A stretch of DNA of 14,130 nucleotides from Gammaproteobacteria bacterium (GCA_026706425.1 JAPOYW010000540.1:1-14130), one strand, 5' to 3'; shown: positions 7,578 through 14,130, counted from the stretch's first letter. Numbers and translations: made by a program. The notes: a model not told the origin generated them from the letters alone.

Positions 7578-9226
7578 AGGGTCGCCGTGATCTCGCCGAG
7601 TTTCTGGGTGAGCAGGCGGTTTTCCCGGTAGTCGATCGGGACCACGACCAGGCTCGGTCCCGGGTCCCGGAATGACCGCTCAAGAACGTCCTTGAGATCC
7701 CGGCTGTTCGGACAGTAGTAGCCGTTCCAGTCGAACGCGTCGGCTAGCTGCAGCCACTTGGGATTGCCGAACGACAGGTCGGTGTGGCGCCCGAACTCGT
7801 TTTCCTGTTTCCAGGCGATGAGCCCGTACTCGTTGTCCTCCCAGACGAGCACGGTGATCTCGCTACCCAATCGCCGGGCGGTCTCCATTTCCTGGACGTT
7901 CATCAGGAAACCCGCGTCGCCGCAAACCGCCAACACGCGTTGCTCGGGGAACACCAGGTTGGCGGCGACGGCACCGGGGAGGGCGAACCCCATGGAGCAG
8001 AATCCGTTCGGGATCAGGCAGGTGTTCGGCTCGTAGCAGTGATAGTGGCGCGCGATCCACATCTTGTGGGCGCCGACATCGGACAGCAGGATGTCGCGGG
8101 CACGCATCACGGATCGCGCGTCGATCAAGGCCTTCTGCGGGCGGATCGAGCCCTCGGTGTCGTCGTCCGCGTGTTCCGCGATGTCGTCGAGCATGTCCGA
8201 GCGTAGTGCGCGTTGGTTTGCGAGGTCGAATTGGAGTCCTCCGCTTGAGTCGACCCGCTCGTTGAACATCCACAGCAGGTGCGCGAGGTCGCCGACCAGT
8301 TCGACCGTCGGCACGTAGTGCGCGTCGACTTCCGCCGGCAGGAAGTCGGCGTGGATGATCCGCTTGTCGGCGTTGGGGTTCCACAGCCGCGGGTGGTATT
8401 CGATCATGTCGAAGCCTAGGGAGATGACGAGGTCGGATTCGTCGATGGCGAGGTTTACCCGGTCGCGGGTGCCGAGACCCGCCGTGAACAGGCAGTATTC
8501 GGCCCCCATGTCCACGCAACCCTTGGCCATGAAGGTGCTGACCACGCCGATGCCGGTCTTCTCGCAGAACAGCTTCAACTGCCGGCTGGCGCGCCGGCGA
8601 ATGCAGCCGTTGCCGGCGAGAACCACCGGCTTCTTCGCGTTCCGGAGCAGTTCGAACGCCTGATTGACGATCTTGTCGTCGGTGACCGGTCGTCGGCGCC
8701 GACGGGGCGTGATGGGTTTCGCTGCGGTGTCGAGCTTGGCGATGTCCTCGGGAAGTTCGATGTGCACCGCACCCGGCTTCTCCGTGGTGGCGATGCTGAC
8801 GGACTTGCGGATGATCTCCGGAATGGCCTCCGGCGTGCGCACGGTCTCCGCCCACTTGGTGACCGGTTCGAACATGGCGACGACATCCATGACCTGGTGG
8901 GACTCCTTGTGAAGGCGGTGCGTGGTGCCCTGGCCGGTGAGAACGAGCAGCGGCGAGCGGTCCATGTTGGAGTCGGCGACGCCGGTGATGAGATTCGTGG
9001 CGCCGGGGCCGAGTGTTCCCAGGCAGGCCGCAGGCGTACCCGTGAGCCGTCCGTAGACCTCCGCCATGAACGCCGCCCCCTGCTCGTGGCGGGTCAGCAC
9101 GAAACGGATCTTGTCCGAGGCTTCCAGCGACATCATGAAGTCGGCGTTCTCTTCCCCGGGGACGCCGAAGACGTACTCGATGCCCTCCTCTTCGAGGCAT
9201 TTCACGAACAGGTCGGATGCTCTCAT
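7574..9226 (-). CDS. Thiamine-diphosphate enzyme, acetolactate synthase large-subunit-like
   Basis: A 550-residue ThDP-dependent enzyme of the acetolactate synthase / pyruvate oxidase superfamily. The three domains are in order: the PYR domain with FGVPGEENADF (20-30) and catalytic Glu48 in RHEQGAAFMAEVYGRLTG; the central nucleotide-binding-like domain (about 190-320); and the PP domain with GDAGF (436-440) and the metal-binding WEDNEYGLIAW (462-472). Overall the pattern is closest to AlsS-type enzymes, which join two pyruvates to acetolactate, but no small subunit and no acetolactate decarboxylase lie nearby. The physiological reaction is therefore open; other 2-oxo-acid substrates are possible. 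The ATG at 9226 has a modest AAGGTAGAG upstream. It is last of a minus-strand group after the hydrolase (90 bases upstream), and its stop TAG is supplied by the palindromic element at 7492-7577. Confidence 0.88.
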   Translation of the reverse strand: MRASDLFVKCLEEEGIEYVFGVPGEENADFMMSLEASDKIRFVLTRHEQGAAFMAEVYGRLTGTPAACLGTLGPGATNLITGVADSNMDRSPLLVLTGQGTTHRLHKESHQVMDVVAMFEPVTKWAETVRTPEAIPEIIRKSVSIATTEKPGAVHIELPEDIAKLDTAAKPITPRRRRRPVTDDKIVNQAFELLRNAKKPVVLAGNGCIRRRASRQLKLFCEKTGIGVVSTFMAKGCVDMGAEYCLFTAGLGTRDRVNLAIDESDLVISLGFDMIEYHPRLWNPNADKRIIHADFLPAEVDAHYVPTVELVGDLAHLLWMFNERVDSSGGLQFDLANQRALRSDMLDDIAEHADDDTEGSIRPQKALIDARSVMRARDILLSDVGAHKMWIARHYHCYEPNTCLIPNGFCSMGFALPGAVAANLVFPEQRVLAVCGDAGFLMNVQEMETARRLGSEITVLVWEDNEYGLIAWKQENEFGRHTDLSFGNPKWLQLADAFDWNGYYCPNSRDLKDVLERSFRDPGPSLVVVPIDYRENRLLTQKLGEITATL

Positions 9227-9316
9227 GGCTCTACCTTGCCGTCAGGTTGGCAACGCTTTGGAGTATTTCGGCACGCGGTGGTTCCGGCACCGGATGAATG
9301 GCGACCGCCTGGGGCG

Positions 9317-10135
9317 TCAGAGCGGCTGGGTCGGCGGTCGGTAGCCCGCCGGGTTCACGACGTAGCGGTCGAGGAACAGCGCCGCCTCGTCCATGGTGGG
9401 CTGCACCCACTTCGGCCACCGTGCCCAGATGTGCGGCTGTTCGGCGTAGATGTGCATCTCGGCGCGGGCGCCTGCTTGCGACAGGGCGTTGTACATGTTG
9501 ATGCTGGCGGAGACGGGAACCACCTTGTCGCCGTTGCCGTGCAGGAAAAACGTTGGCGGGAAGCTGGCGCGGGCATACTCGATGGGACTCGCGGCCTTGG
9601 CCGCCTCCCAGGTCGCGGCATCTCCGAGAATGGCGGCGGCGCTGGTGCCGCCGGATGTGCGTTCCCCGACGAAGAACGTGACCGGCGGGTAGACGGCGAT
9701 CACCGCGGCCACGGAGGTGTCGATGTTGGCGTTTCCGCCGTCGCCCTCGAACTCGGCGTGCCCCGGGGTGGCGGCCAGCAACAGGGCCAGGTGGCCGCCC
9801 GCCGAGTTTCCCAGCACGGCGATTCGGTCCGGCTCGACGCCGAGCGAGCCCGCATTCGCGCGAAACCATCGCATCGCCGCCTTCACGTCGTGAATCTGCG
9901 CGGGCCATGGCGCTTCGGGCGTCAACCGGTATTCGATCGCGACGCAGGTGAAACCGCGGGCGGCCAAGGCCGTCGACTGGGGCGGCATCATCGCCTTCGA
10001 CCCCATGCGCCAACCGCCGCCGTGGATCATCAGCACGCCCGCGCCGTTGGGACTTTCCGGACGGTAGATGTCGGCGTGCAGGTCTCGACCGCCGCCGGTG
10101 CCGACGACGACGTCCTCCTCCGTGGGATTCGACAT
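9317..10135 (-). CDS. Alpha/beta hydrolase (esterase/lipase-like, HGGG-type)
   Basis: A 272-residue alpha/beta-hydrolase of the carboxylesterase/BD-FAE-like type. It has the oxyanion-hole motif MIHGGGWRMGSK (36-47), the nucleophile elbow GNSAGGH with Ser111, the acid Asp203 in LHGNGDKVVP and the base His235 in AEQPHIW, so the triad is complete. There is no signal peptide, so it is probably cytoplasmic and acts on small esters; the substrate is unknown. The frame is open far upstream through the dehydrogenase relic, but ATG 10135 lies 20 bases after that gene's stop and gives an N-terminus of ordinary length. It belongs to the minus-strand group with the decayed dehydrogenase upstream and the ThDP enzyme downstream, and presumably relied on the dehydrogenase promoter. 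Confidence 0.88.
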   Translation of the reverse strand: MSNPTEEDVVVGTGGGRDLHADIYRPESPNGAGVLMIHGGGWRMGSKAMMPPQSTALAARGFTCVAIEYRLTPEAPWPAQIHDVKAAMRWFRANAGSLGVEPDRIAVLGNSAGGHLALLLAATPGHAEFEGDGGNANIDTSVAAVIAVYPPVTFFVGERTSGGTSAAAILGDAATWEAAKAASPIEYARASFPPTFFLHGNGDKVVPVSASINMYNALSQAGARAEMHIYAEQPHIWARWPKWVQPTMDEAALFLDRYVVNPAGYRPPTQPL

Positions 10136-10155
10136 TGGTTCTCGCGACTCCCGAC

Positions 10156-10977
10156 CTATTGGTCGATGCCGCCCAGGCAGAGGTATTTCACCTCCATGAA
10201 CTCGTCGAGGCCGTAGTGCGAACGCTCCCGGCCGATGCCGGATTCCTTCATGCCGCCGAACGGCGCGACCTCCGTGGAGATGATGCCGACGTTGACGCCG
10301 ACGATGCCGTATTCCAGCGCTTCGCCGACCCGCCAGATCCGGCCGATGTCGCGACTGTAGAGTTCGCCGAGCGCCAGTGCCGAGTAGGGCGTCGCGGAAG
10401 CGGGACGGGCCACCACCGTGCATCCCGCCGCCAGCGCGGGGCCCGCCTTTCGCGTGATCATGGCGTTGGGAAAATTCCACGGCGTGATGCAGGCCACGAC
10501 GCCGACCGGCTCCTTGGTCACCACGATGCGGCGGTCCGCGAGGGTGGCGGGGATGACGTCCCCGTAGGCGCGCTTGCCTTCCTCGGCGAACCATTCGATG
10601 AACGACGCGCCGTAGAGAATCTCGCCGCGCGACTCCGCGAGGGGCTTGCCCTGTTCCGCGGTCATGATGATGGCGAGGTCCTCCTGGTGCTCGAGCATCA
10701 ACTCGTACCACCGGCGCAGGACGTTGGCGCGCTCCTTGGCTGTCAGAGCACGCCACGCCGGGTAGGCCGCGTCGGCCGCCTCGATGGTCCGACGGGTCTC
10801 CGCCGCGCCGAAGGCAGGCACGACGCCGATCGGTTGGGCCGTGGCGGGATCCGTTACGTCGAACGACCGCCCGGAGTCGGCGTCGACTCAGTCGCCCCCG
10901 ACATAGCATTGCTCGCGAAAAAGGGCGGCGTCTTGCAGGTGGATGCCGGTGACGATCTCGGCGGTGGCGGCGGCCAT
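10156..10977 (-). pseudogene. gabD: Decayed NAD(P)-dependent succinate-semialdehyde dehydrogenase
   Basis: Starting at ATG 10977 (good AGGAGA site six bases upstream) the frame reads a GabD N-terminus, then hits TGA at codon 30 (10890-10888), in YVGGD-stop-VDADSGRSFDV, where relatives have tryptophan (TGG). Beyond it the frame continues in register: ETRRTIEAADAAYPAWRALT, IEWFAEEGKRAYGD, the NAD-site ITPWNFP and RKAGPALAAGCTVV. The usual KPAS is RPAS. It then jumps at about 10360 from YSALALGEL straight to YSRDIGRIWRVGEALEYG and the C-terminal APFGGMKESGIGRE. Against E. coli GabD (about 480 residues) some 200 residues are missing, including the catalytic Glu (ELGG) and Cys (GQTC). Read-through would give 273 residues with no active site; the longest open piece, from GTG 10821, is 221. 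The fragment cannot be a working aldehyde dehydrogenase. Confidence 0.92.
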
Positions 10978-11003
10978 GGGAGTTCTCCTCTCGGTGGCGT
11001 TCG

Positions 11004-11033
11004 ATCATAGCAGCCTGCCCTGTTGAGGGAGAA
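11004..11033 (-). promoter_or_regulatory. Candidate promoter for the minus-strand dehydrogenase-hydrolase-ThDP enzyme group
   Basis: On the minus strand a strong -10, TATGAT (11009-11004), lies 18 bases from a weak -35, TTCTCC (11033-11028), and about 27 bases upstream of ATG 10977. It is in the 111-base divergent gap shared with the DUF3500 gene. Identified by eye; the -35 is poor. Confidence 0.35.
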
Positions 11034-11088
11034 TCGGTCGGCGGCGCGGGTGATACGCTTGACGACCTTGCAGGACGCGGGAGATCCC

Positions 11089-12147
11089 ATGAGCCGAAGG
11101 TCAGACTTTTGTCTTGGTGGCCCGGCGGTCGCGGTCCTTGCCGTGCTGGCCTTCGTGACCGGTCATGCGGTTTGCGACGAATTGCCGAACCTGGCCGATC
11201 GAGCGGGCGGACTTCTGGCCGCGATGAACCCCCAACAACGCGAAGCCGGTACCTGGACGTTCACGGACCGGGAACGGTTCGACATCCACTACGCGCCCAT
11301 CGACCTGGAGGGCGTCCGCCACGGCGAGCTCTCGGACACGGCGAAAAAAGCCGGGGAGGGTTTGCTCGCGGCGGTCCTGTCGGCACGTGGACACGAGAAG
11401 ACCCGGGCGATCCGGCAATTGGAACTCGATATCCGCGAACTCGAATCCGGCCGATCGGGCGTCGAGGAGTTCCGCGACCCCGAACGCTACTACTGGGCGG
11501 TCTTCGGTGAGCCGGCTGTCGACACCGCCTGGGGCTTCCGCTTCGAGGGCCACCACCTGTCGTTGAACGTCACCGCTACGCCAGGACAACCGGCGGCAAC
11601 CCTGCCGCTGTTCCTGGGCGCTCAACCGCGCCTTGTCCCCGATGGCATGCCCTCCGCTGGCGTCGCGGTACTCGGCGAGGAGGAGCGCCTCGTGCGCAAG
11701 CTGTACGACAGCCTCGACGAGTCCCAACGCGCTGCGGCAACCCTGTCCTACAAGCGCGACCGCGGCCACATGCTGGGCCAGGTGTCGACGCTGCGCGACC
11801 CGGCATCGGTCGGTCTGCCGCGCCGCGACATGGACGACGACCAACGGGCGATGCTGGATGCCTTTCTCGCCCGGTTCGCCGGACTCTGGAACGCCGAGAT
11901 CGAAGCGGCTCGACTCATGGAGATCGACGCCGCGCGCGAAGGACTGCACTTCGCCTTCGTCGCCCGGGACGATCCGCCGTTCTCCTTCTACGTACGTGTC
12001 GCCGGCCCCGGCGTCCTGATCGAGATCGACAACACGGCAGGCGGTGATCACCTGCATGCCGTGTGGCACACCCCGGGGGCGGATTTCGGCGAAGATCCCT
12101 TGGCCGCCCACCTCGAACGCCACCACGGCGAGCTAGCGCGCCGCTAG
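11089..12147 (+). CDS. DUF3500 family exported protein
   Basis: A 352-residue protein of unknown function, recognised as DUF3500 by EERYYWAVFGEP-like sequence (here PERYYWAVFGEPAVDTAWGF, 131-150), RFEGHHLSLNVTATPG (151-166) and the C-terminal LHAVWHTPGADFGEDPLAAH (322-341), which carry the conserved His, Asp and Glu residues of the family. The N-terminus, with basic residues then GPAVAVLAVLAFVTGHA, looks like a Sec signal peptide cleaved near residue 27, so the protein is probably periplasmic or extracellular. ATG 11089 is chosen over an upstream in-frame ATG at 11023 because GGGAGA lies four bases before it and it gives a proper signal peptide. It is divergent from the dehydrogenase group and stands alone. 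Family length is usual (about 330-400). No function is assigned. Confidence 0.88.
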   Translation: MSRRSDFCLGGPAVAVLAVLAFVTGHAVCDELPNLADRAGGLLAAMNPQQREAGTWTFTDRERFDIHYAPIDLEGVRHGELSDTAKKAGEGLLAAVLSARGHEKTRAIRQLELDIRELESGRSGVEEFRDPERYYWAVFGEPAVDTAWGFRFEGHHLSLNVTATPGQPAATLPLFLGAQPRLVPDGMPSAGVAVLGEEERLVRKLYDSLDESQRAAATLSYKRDRGHMLGQVSTLRDPASVGLPRRDMDDDQRAMLDAFLARFAGLWNAEIEAARLMEIDAAREGLHFAFVARDDPPFSFYVRVAGPGVLIEIDNTAGGDHLHAVWHTPGADFGEDPLAAHLERHHGELARR

Positions 12148-12187
12148 GACTCCACGGCACGACCGCGTAGGGGTCGACGAGGAGTCC
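12147..12187 (+). terminator. Hairpin after the DUF3500 gene, possible terminator
   Basis: GGACTCC (12147-12153) pairs perfectly with GGAGTCC (12181-12187), and inside it CGACC (12160-12164) pairs with GGTCG (12172-12176), giving a nested hairpin directly at the stop codon. No U-tract follows, so it is not a classical intrinsic terminator. The remaining bases up to the repeat at 12287 hold nothing I can name; on the minus strand they read AINGAGALFLRRGLLVDPYA, which could be a relic of an unrecognised gene. Confidence 0.3.
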
Positions 12188-12286
12188 GCGCCGCAGAAAC
12201 AGCGCGCCAGCGCCGTTGATGGCGCATAGTCCTCGGCCGCTGTCGCGTCCCGGATACGGGTGGTGACAAGTCCCCCACTCCCTAAC

Positions 12287-12396
12287 CCGCACAGACGGCC
12301 TTGTCCGGACACTCTAGGTGACGAGCGTTCAACTTCGGCCTCCGAACATGAAAAGACATCGCTTGATGGCGTAGTTGGGGCGGGACGACACTCAGC
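12287..12396 (+). repeat. Direct repeat copy A (~110 bp) with conserved hairpin
   Basis: Similar over its whole length to 13811-13919; in the 64-base core that begins GGACACTCTAGGTGA, 57 positions match. It contains a nested hairpin at 12328-12352: outer TTCA/TGAA, a two-by-two internal loop, inner TTCGG/CCGAA and loop CCT. The first possible start codon of the small-peptide cluster (12432) is 36 bases downstream. The minus-strand reading frame across both copies changes mainly at non-synonymous positions, so conservation is at the nucleic acid level rather than in a protein. It could be a regulatory leader, a small RNA or a short mobile element. Confidence 0.75.
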
Positions 12397-12431
12397 AACT
12401 CACCGGAACGTCCTAACAGAAGGAGTCGGAA

Positions 12432-12558
12432 ATGTTGAAGTTGGCAAGGTCTCACTTTAGGTGCGGTTCCTGCGGGCGCGGCGGCGTGGGCACCCATTGC
12501 GGCGCTCGTCGGAGGCTCGTCCTCTACTCTGATGTGCGCCTGCATTACCAGGGGGTGA
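12432..12558 (+). pseudogene. Possible small-peptide gene with a one-base frameshift
   Basis: ATG 12432 follows a good ribosome binding site (AAGGAG, 12419-12424) and opens MLKLARSH. As written, that frame then becomes a Cys/Arg/Gly-rich string ending at TGA 12582-12584, inside the next gene. If one T of the TTT at 12456-12458 is skipped, the frame gives LGAVPAGAAAWAPIAALVGG and then SSSTLMCACITRG before TGA 12556-12558, six bases before the next start. That is a 41-residue peptide: short basic start, Ala/Gly-rich hydrophobic stretch, Gly-Gly, then a 13-residue Ser/Thr/Cys-rich end. The better composition and the clean spacing favour a frameshifted (or mis-sequenced) peptide gene. A bacteriocin-like peptide is conceivable; a small membrane peptide is equally possible. 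Function unknown. Confidence 0.4.
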
Positions 12559-12564
12559 AAAACC

Positions 12565-12789
12565 ATGAAAAAAGCCTTTGCTGACTTGAACCGTGGTTTC
12601 CCGATCCGACCATTCCTCCGCCAACAACCCGTCGTGATTGCTGTCGCAGTTCTGGCCACCTTGCCGTGGATGCTAATCGCGGGATGGTATGCCGCGTTGG
12701 TGGCAGCCATACTGTATCCCGTGTGCGCTGTGGTGCCCTACGTGAGGACGGCCCGCCACCTAACGCGCACACAACGGACACAAGAGTGA
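12565..12789 (+). CDS. Small membrane protein of unknown function
   Basis: A 74-residue protein with a basic amphipathic start (MKKAFADLNRGFPIRPFLRQ), a long hydrophobic region (about 22-62) that can form a two-helix hairpin around a central Trp-Met-Leu / Gly-Trp-Tyr stretch, and a basic C-terminal tail (VRTARHLTRTQRTQE). ATG 12565 is preceded by AGGGGG at a suitable distance. It lies six bases after the stop of the possible peptide gene and overlaps the next frame at GTGA, as in a translationally coupled operon. I do not recognise the family. By position it could be an immunity or membrane-anchoring partner of the peptide; that is conjecture. Confidence 0.6.
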   Translation: MKKAFADLNRGFPIRPFLRQQPVVIAVAVLATLPWMLIAGWYAALVAAILYPVCAVVPYVRTARHLTRTQRTQE

Positions 12790-13688
12790 CAACGCAGCGG
12801 CGCTGGCGGGGAACAGTCAATCTGGCACTTGGTGTTCTCGGCGGTTTGGGTCTTGCAGTTGTCGCGTGGGTGTGTGCGCAGTTGTTGCTCGGGTTCACAT
12901 GGGGAGTCGTCTGCCGGGTGTTGGACTGTTCGATGTCCGGTTTCCTGACCCACCGGTATTCGCCGTTCGGCCACCTCGATTTCCATGTGAAGTGTTCCCA
13001 AGCGGTCGGCGGTTCGCCAAAACCGGGACATCTCGGACCGGGTTCTCTTGCTCGCGGATGCTCCCGGCAGGACCACCGGCAGCAGATGCAGCGGCGTGTT
13101 GAACAACGCCCAGAACGCGGCGGCGAGCAATGCCACGGCAACGAGGCAGACGACCAGCCGGTTTGCCAGCGCAGCGGCCAGGAGCATCACCGACGCGCCC
13201 CAGACGAGCAGGGCTGGCGGCGCATCGAAGAACACGAAGGTCGCGAGCGAAGCCGGCTCCGGCGTGACGCGGCTGTCCGAGACGCGGCTGCCGGACAGAT
13301 CCACGGCCTCGTCGAGCATCCCGACGCCCTGAAGCAGCAGCGCCCAGACGGCCAGCGGCAGCCAGACGGTGAGCGCAATGCCCAGCAGTCGACCGCCAAG
13401 CAGCTCGATGTTCCGGATGGGGCGCGTGTCGAGCGCCGCCGCAATCCGTTCCCGTTCGTCCCGGGCGCGGATGTCGAAGGCCAGGAAGACGACGCCGATG
13501 AGCAGCACCCAAAGCAACGGCATGCCGATGCCCGGCAGGGCGAACCGCGGGACACCGGACCCGACGAGATAGAGGAACGATCCCCCGACGACCACCAGGA
13601 AACCCAACAGCCAGGTTCGGCTCAACCGCCGTGCCTGTCGGAACTCGGCGGCCGCGACCGCGAGAACATCAGCCAGATGGGTCGTCAT
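12738..13688 (-). pseudogene. Truncated ABC-2-type permease fragment, paralogous to the gene at 1704-2516
   Basis: From ATG 13688 about 216 residues match the left-edge permease in layout and wording: LAVAAAEFRQARRL near the start, a helix LLGFLVVVGGSFLYL, LWVLLIGVVFLAFDIRARDE with the following TRPIRNIELLGGRLLG, and EPASLATFVFFDAPPALLVW with VMLLAAALANRLVVCLVAVA, parallel to EPVSLATFLVLDALPVLVLW with VMLLASWLPSKLVVGLVSLI. Similarity stops at about 13040, after LHLLPVVLPGAS; the sixth helix, seventh helix and M1-like domain are absent, and the open frame runs on without sense to 12738. A GTG at 13724 is an alternative start. No ATPase gene is present. In another frame the bases just upstream read VFGGVFATARAGVGHDDPSG and stop across ATG 13688, possibly the tail of a lost upstream gene. 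Confidence 0.78.
12786..12950 (+). CDS. Second small membrane protein, 3' end not definable
   Basis: GTG 12786 overlaps the stop of the 74-residue gene (GTGA), and the frame opens VTTQRRWRGTVNLALGVLGG and continues through a hydrophobic helix to about residue 45 (LAVVAWVCAQLLLGFTWGVV). The reading frame stays open to TAG 13734-13736, but beyond roughly 12960-13040 it is the complement of the permease fragment and its composition (runs of Arg, Gln, Glu, Asp) is that of an antisense shadow. The natural gene was therefore probably short, and its true 3' end was lost where the permease fragment joins; 12950 is only an estimate. No family is recognised. Confidence 0.4.
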
Positions 13689-13810
13689 GGCCAACCCCCG
13701 CCCTCGCCGTCGCAAAGACTCCACCGAAGACCCTAGGCGCGGACTTCGCGAGGATCATTGGCCGCCCACCGTGAGCGCCACCGCTGCGTTCCGGCACCGG
13801 TGGGACTCTG

Positions 13811-13919
13811 CCGCACAGGCGGCTTGACCGGACACTCTAGGTGATAAGTGTTCATCTTCGGCCTTCGAAAATGAAAAAACATCGCTTGATGGCCAGCTTG
13901 CTGCAGGACGATAGTCGGC
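13811..13919 (+). repeat. Direct repeat copy B (~109 bp) with conserved hairpin
   Basis: Second copy of the repeat at 12287-12396, same strand, about 1.5 kb away. Its hairpin at 13851-13875 keeps outer TTCA/TGAA and the CCT loop; the inner stem is TTCGG/TCGAA, so the C-to-T change replaces a G-C pair with a G-T (G-U in RNA) pair and pairing is kept. It ends 129 bases before an exported-protein gene (ATG 14049). The gap 13920-14048 shows no other feature I can name. Confidence 0.75.
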
Positions 13920-14048
13920 GCCATGAGATGCGGTCTAGTTAGTTCGGTCAAAGGCGTACGTTGTTGCGCGAGTCGCTTTCCTCGAACCCGTACTGGACGG
14001 ATCGTTCATTTTGCCCAACGTACTGGTCATCTTCATCTGGAGACAATC

Positions 14049-14130
14049 ATGAAGAAATTGAGACTCTTGACAAGGCGGCTTATTGCGGGTCTTGCTGTTG
14101 CCGTCGCAATCGGCATCGGGCATGCTCCCG
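14049..14130 (+). CDS. Start of an exported protein gene, cut by the window edge
   Basis: Only 27 codons are present: MKKLRLLTRRLIAGLAVAVA then IGIGHAP. This is a typical signal peptide with a basic start, a hydrophobic core and a possible cleavage after GHA. The Arg-Arg pair at 9-10 raises the possibility of Tat export, but the rest of a Tat motif is not convincing. GGAGA (14039-14043) lies five bases before the ATG and fixes the start. It follows direct-repeat copy B as the small-peptide cluster follows copy A. The mature protein is outside the window, so no function can be given. Confidence 0.65.
   Translation, partial: MKKLRLLTRRLIAGLAVAVAIGIGHAP

Noticed and set aside
8762..10216. 484-codon plus-strand frame opposite the ThDP-enzyme and hydrolase genes
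   Set aside because: It is antisense to two recognisable genes and has no domain of its own.
10888..10890. TGA inside the dehydrogenase as a selenocysteine codon or other recoding
   Set aside because: The position is normally Trp (TGG), the protein also lacks its whole catalytic domain, and there is no reason for selenocysteine in this N-terminal loop. A nonsense mutation is simpler.
12161..12187. GTAGGGG-like bases at 12168-12174 as a third REP unit
   Set aside because: The CTTGT loop and matching arms are absent; the local hairpin uses different pairing.
12282..12710. Minus-strand frames across both direct repeats sharing HQAM and HLECP as a conserved protein family
   Set aside because: Differences between the copies fall mostly at codon positions that change the residue, and neither frame has a good start or recognisable domain; the similarity is better explained by the DNA or RNA repeat.
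12666..13736. A 356-codon plus-strand open frame as one large protein
   Set aside because: Past about 13040 it is the complement of the permease fragment and has shadow-like, low-complexity charged composition; only the part near 12786-12950 looks like a protein.
1..14130. CRISPR array, tRNA or rRNA genes, insertion sequence with transposase
   Set aside because: No regularly spaced repeats, no cloverleaf or rRNA-like segments and no transposase or integrase motif were seen on either strand by reading; a tRNAscan or ISfinder search was not possible.

Overview
The window is GC-rich, tightly packed bacterial chromosome. Gene content (SelO, a lipoprotein-type isoaspartyl methyltransferase, VapBC, FolE, a DmlA/TtuC-type dehydrogenase, an acetolactate-synthase-like ThDP enzyme, a DUF3500 protein) suggests an uncultivated proteobacterium, most likely a gammaproteobacterium. 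That placement is inference: the window has no rRNA or other phylogenetic marker.

Layout. Positions 1-2516 (minus) hold one broken gene: an ABC-2-type permease continuing into a periplasmic M1-aminopeptidase-like domain. It is split by an in-frame TAG and by a frameshift, and runs off the left edge. From 2651 (plus) come selO and a putative exported pcm, convergent with a vapBC toxin-antitoxin pair (minus, 4980-5668) that carries a recognisable promoter/operator. folE and a dmlA/ttuC-like gene (plus, 5844-7495) follow, five bases apart. A paired palindromic element of REP-doublet type (7492-7577) separates dmlA from the convergent minus-strand group and supplies the stop codons of both neighbours. 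That group, read from 10977 to 7574, is a decayed succinate-semialdehyde dehydrogenase gene (nonsense codon plus internal deletion of about 200 codons), an alpha/beta hydrolase and the ThDP enzyme. A DUF3500 gene (11089-12147) is divergent from it.

The right end (12148-14130) looks like an accessory region. Two copies of a ~110-bp direct repeat with a conserved hairpin each precede, by about 160-170 bp, a gene for a small membrane or exported protein. Between them lie a possible frameshifted peptide gene, two small membrane-protein genes with overlapping stop/start, and an antisense truncated paralogue of the permease at the left edge.

Overall: a housekeeping and metabolic core (folate/pterin, D-malate or tartrate oxidation, protein AMPylation and repair) interspersed with decay (at least three disrupted genes in 14 kb), short palindromic repeats and a toxin-antitoxin module. 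I see no CRISPR array, tRNA, rRNA, transposase or integrase. The most unusual material is the repeat/small-peptide region after 12287 and the REP-like doublet at 7492-7577.
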